Positions 61,957 to 64,000 of a stretch of DNA of 64,000 nucleotides are shown in pieces. The translations under genes and the position numbers were made by a program. Below the pieces are notes generated by a model that saw nothing but the letters and a program-made list of their open reading frames with translations, was not told the origin of the DNA and did no database searches. Source of the DNA: PALSA-612 sp963765295 (GTDB taxonomy: Bacteria > Actinomycetota > Thermoleophilia > Gaiellales > Gaiellaceae); contig CAVXVO010000004.1 in assembly GCA_963765295.1 (NCBI GenBank), positions 186,001 through 250,000 of the forward strand, given 5' to 3'. The stretch's first letter is position 1. The number at the start of each line of letters is the position of its first letter.

Positions 61957-63150
61957 GTGAGACTGGGCGTCTTCTACGACATGCCGTACCGCTCGGACGG
62001 CCGGACCATCTCGGCCGACATCCCCGTGATCCGCTTCATCACGAGCCTGCCGCCGCGGGTCGAAGAGATCGTGCTGTTCGGGCGGCTCAATCCGGTACCC
62101 GGCACCGCGACCTACGTCCTCCCCGACGAGCACGTCCGGCTCGTCCCGCTGCCCTTCTACAAGAGCATCTTCGACATCCCTTCGCTGCTCGCCGCGCTCC
62201 CCGGCTCGTGCCGACGCTTTGCGCGCGAGCTCGACCGGGTCGACGCCGTCTGGCTGTTCGGGCCGAACCCGCTCGCGATCGTGCTGGCGCTGGTCGCCTT
62301 CTCGAAGCGCAAGCAGGTCTTTCTCGGCGTCCGCCAGGACTATCCGGAGTACATCGCCGCACGGCTTCCGAGCCCTCGTTGGCGCTGGGCACTGCCGATC
62401 GCGAACGCGATGGAGAACCTCTTCCGGCTGATGTCGCGGCGCGTGCCGACGACCGTCGAGGGCGAGCAGATCGCCGCGAACTACCGCGTCGGCCGGGCGC
62501 CCGTGCTCTCGGGCGGCTTCTCGCTGATCCGCCGCGACGATCTGACACCGCTCGACACGGCCCTCGCGCGCTCGTGGGAGGGCGAGATCCGGCTCGTCTC
62601 GGTCGGCCGTCTCGACCCGGAGAAGAACCCGCTGCTCATGCTGGACATCGTCGACGGGCTCCGCGCCGGCGAGCGACGTTGGCACCTTGCGATCGTCGGC
62701 GACGGGCCGCTCCGAGAGGACGTGGAGCGTGCGGTCGCAGAGCGCGGGCTCGGGGACGCGATCGACCTGCTCGGCTACGTGCCGAACGGCGAGCAACTCT
62801 GGAGTGTGTACCGCGCGAGCAATGCCTTCCTCCACGTCTCGCTGACCGAGGGCGCGCCGATGGTCTTCTTCGAGGCGGAGTCGGCGGGGCTGCCGATCGT
62901 GGCCACGGACGTGGGCGGCGTCTCGGCGGCCCTCGGCGGCGGCGAGCGCGGGCTGCTCGTGCCGCCGCGCGACGCTCCGGCGGCGAGCGCCGCGCTCGAG
63001 CGACTGGCGGCGGACCAGGCCCTGCGTGAGCAGCTCGTCCGCACCGGTCTCGAGCACGCGGCGGACAACACGCTCGAGGCTCACCTCGACAAGGTGGCTG
63101 CGTTCTTCGAGGCCGCCCTCGCTAGCAGGCGGGCGGGGAGACGACCCTGA
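61957..63150 (+). CDS. GT4 family glycosyltransferase
   Basis: A 397-residue GT-B enzyme. The N-terminal half has RLGVFYDMPYRSDGRT. The C-terminal nucleotide-sugar site is LVSVGRLDPEKNPLLMLDIVDGL, and the EX7E motif lies in SLTEGAPMVFFEAESAGLPIVATDVGG. It should add a sugar in exopolysaccharide assembly. GTG at 61957, divergent from the Wzz gene with 51 bases between, and convergent with the last gene. Confidence 0.9.
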   Translation: MRLGVFYDMPYRSDGRTISADIPVIRFITSLPPRVEEIVLFGRLNPVPGTATYVLPDEHVRLVPLPFYKSIFDIPSLLAALPGSCRRFARELDRVDAVWLFGPNPLAIVLALVAFSKRKQVFLGVRQDYPEYIAARLPSPRWRWALPIANAMENLFRLMSRRVPTTVEGEQIAANYRVGRAPVLSGGFSLIRRDDLTPLDTALARSWEGEIRLVSVGRLDPEKNPLLMLDIVDGLRAGERRWHLAIVGDGPLREDVERAVAERGLGDAIDLLGYVPNGEQLWSVYRASNAFLHVSLTEGAPMVFFEAESAGLPIVATDVGGVSAALGGGERGLLVPPRDAPAASAALERLAADQALREQLVRTGLEHAADNTLEAHLDKVAAFFEAALASRRAGRRP

Positions 63151-64000
63151 GCTTCGCCCAGGGGATGCCGTTCAGCGAGACGGAGTCCCCGCCCGGCAGA
63201 CCGGCCTTGCTCCACGCGTCGTAGCCGCGCGAGACCGGGTTCTCCGTGTAGACGACGAACGAGCCGCCGTTGTCGCGGAGGTACATGCCGTAGGTCTGCA
63301 TCGCGTGGGCGATCGTCTTCTCCCACGCCGGGATCGGAAGCGAGTCGACGTCGAGCGTCGGGTCGAGCTGAAGGTGCGCGCCTTCCTCGAGCGCGTTCGG
63401 GTCGGACGTCGAGCCGTCGTTGTGCGTCGCGGGGCAGACGTGGCCGAGGTCGCTGACGCCGGGCATCCCGAAGACGAGCGCGTGGTCGATGTGGCCCTGG
63501 AGGATCTCCTCCGGCCGGACGATCCCCGCGAGCAGCGGGAAGTTGGCCGCGTCTCCCGAAGCCGTGCCGCTCGGCGCCGTGCCGTTGCCGGTCGTCGCCA
63601 GCGCCGCTCCCGCCGATGCGCTCCAAGCCGGGCCGGAGCTCGTCGCCTGCCACATGTCCCACTCGCGCTGGGCCAGCGGGTCGACGACGGCGAGGTAGCC
63701 GTCGGCCGACGGGTCGGGCACGGCCGTGGACGGGATCCGGAAGGCGCCGAACGCGCCCAGCGTGCAGTTGGAGTAGCGCGTGCAGGGCACCGTGAACGAG
63801 CCGTCGGACGCATGGGTCTCGGAGACCGAGACGCCCCAGTCGTGCAGCGTCATGTTCGGGTGAAGCGCGTGCGCGAGGAAGTAGGTCATCAGCGCGCTCG
63901 AGTTGGCGGCGACGGGCGTCGAGCCGACCGGCAGATTCCAGACGCTCGTCGACGGGAACGGCCGCGGAAAGCCGGTCGAGGCGAGCGTCGGCGTCGTCGT
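63122..64000 (-). CDS. Large secreted protein, 5' end beyond the window
   Basis: The gene is open to the right edge; the ATG at 63889 is internal because the frame continues to 64000. The visible 292 residues include FRIPSTAVPDPSADGYLAVVD, REWDMWQATSSGP, GIVRPEEILQGHIDHALVFGMP and end in VVSPPAC. It looks like an extracytoplasmic domain seen in actinobacterial envelope clusters; I cannot assign a function. It overlaps the glycosyltransferase 3' end by 29 bases. Confidence 0.6.
   Translation of the reverse strand, partial: TTTPTLASTGFPRPFPSTSVWNLPVGSTPVAANSSALMTYFLAHALHPNMTLHDWGVSVSETHASDGSFTVPCTRYSNCTLGAFGAFRIPSTAVPDPSADGYLAVVDPLAQREWDMWQATSSGPAWSASAGAALATTGNGTAPSGTASGDAANFPLLAGIVRPEEILQGHIDHALVFGMPGVSDLGHVCPATHNDGSTSDPNALEEGAHLQLDPTLDVDSLPIPAWEKTIAHAMQTYGMYLRDNGGSFVVYTENPVSRGYDAWSKAGLPGGDSVSLNGIPWAKLRVVSPPAC

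Noticed and set aside
57237..63150. Genomic island around the exopolysaccharide genes
   Set aside because: Base composition and codon use look like the neighbours, and no integrase, tRNA junction or direct repeats are visible.

Overview
The window is about 70% G+C, carries many GTG and TTG starts and is densely coded on both strands. Gene content (CarD, ClpC with ClpS, polyphosphate glucokinase, FolE2, an acyl-CoA carboxylase beta subunit with a tiny epsilon-like subunit, the cysS-rlmB-yacP-sigH order, and many secreted proteins with Pro/Thr linkers) points to a high-G+C actinobacterium. Thermoleophilia (Gaiellales/Solirubrobacterales) is the best guess. That placement is inference from gene content, not from a marker-gene search. 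Several clean frameshifts inside otherwise intact genes (about 1130, 41428, 41765, 41930 and 48650) suggest an uncurated or metagenome-derived assembly.

Layout. 1-6995: a membrane-anchored DUF6777-like protein, small secreted proteins, a double beta-propeller lipoprotein, a sarcosine-oxidase-like flavoenzyme and an FTR1-like membrane protein. 7009-12527: rsgA with an upstream 18-codon ORF, a CHASE2 nucleotide cyclase, an SGNH lipoprotein overlapping a D-aminopeptidase, and an asparaginase-like gene behind a hairpin-rich leader. 12934-17707: a two-component system with a secreted partner and matching 11-bp operator repeats, then a secreted VWD protein. 18147-23823: fpg-folE2-clpS, a phosphoesterase with an epsilon-like subunit, an NlpC/P60 hydrolase, an HpnB-like glycosyltransferase and a cupin. 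23830-30401: propionyl-CoA carboxylase beta, a DUF2182 membrane protein, a PLP lyase, tRNA-Thr, hisN-like and a secreted glycosidase-like protein. 30432-33807: sigH-yacP-rlmB-cysS. 33985-43950: mscS and the pentose-phosphate genes zwf, rpe, rpiA, pgl and polyphosphate glucokinase, interrupted by a 4.4-kb HYR/NIDO/FecR surface protein. 44013-53934: msrA, a dehydrogenase, a deacetylase, a DyP peroxidase joined in frame to mutY, ispF, a PHP phosphatase, ispD, carD, radA and a GNAT acetyltransferase. 54076-57133: a secreted protein and clpC. 57237-64000: an exopolysaccharide cluster (sugar-nucleotide epimerase, deacetylase, O-antigen-ligase-like polymerase, Wzz/BY-kinase, glycosyltransferase) and a partial secreted protein.

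How the parts fit. Glucose-6-phosphate made by polyphosphate glucokinase can pass through zwf and pgl, with rpe and rpiA handling pentose phosphates; no gnd is in the window. ispD and ispF are non-mevalonate pathway steps, and the HpnB-like enzyme hints at hopanoid use. ClpS is the adaptor expected to work with ClpC, although the two genes lie 35 kb apart.

The least explained signals are (i) an intergenic palindromic repeat family, GTGCCAGGCAC, in four gaps between 33.9 and 54.0 kb, once as a tandem array; (ii) paired 11-bp direct repeats before both transcription units of the two-component locus; and (iii) short leader ORFs with strong or hairpin-buried ribosome sites before rsgA and before the asparaginase gene.
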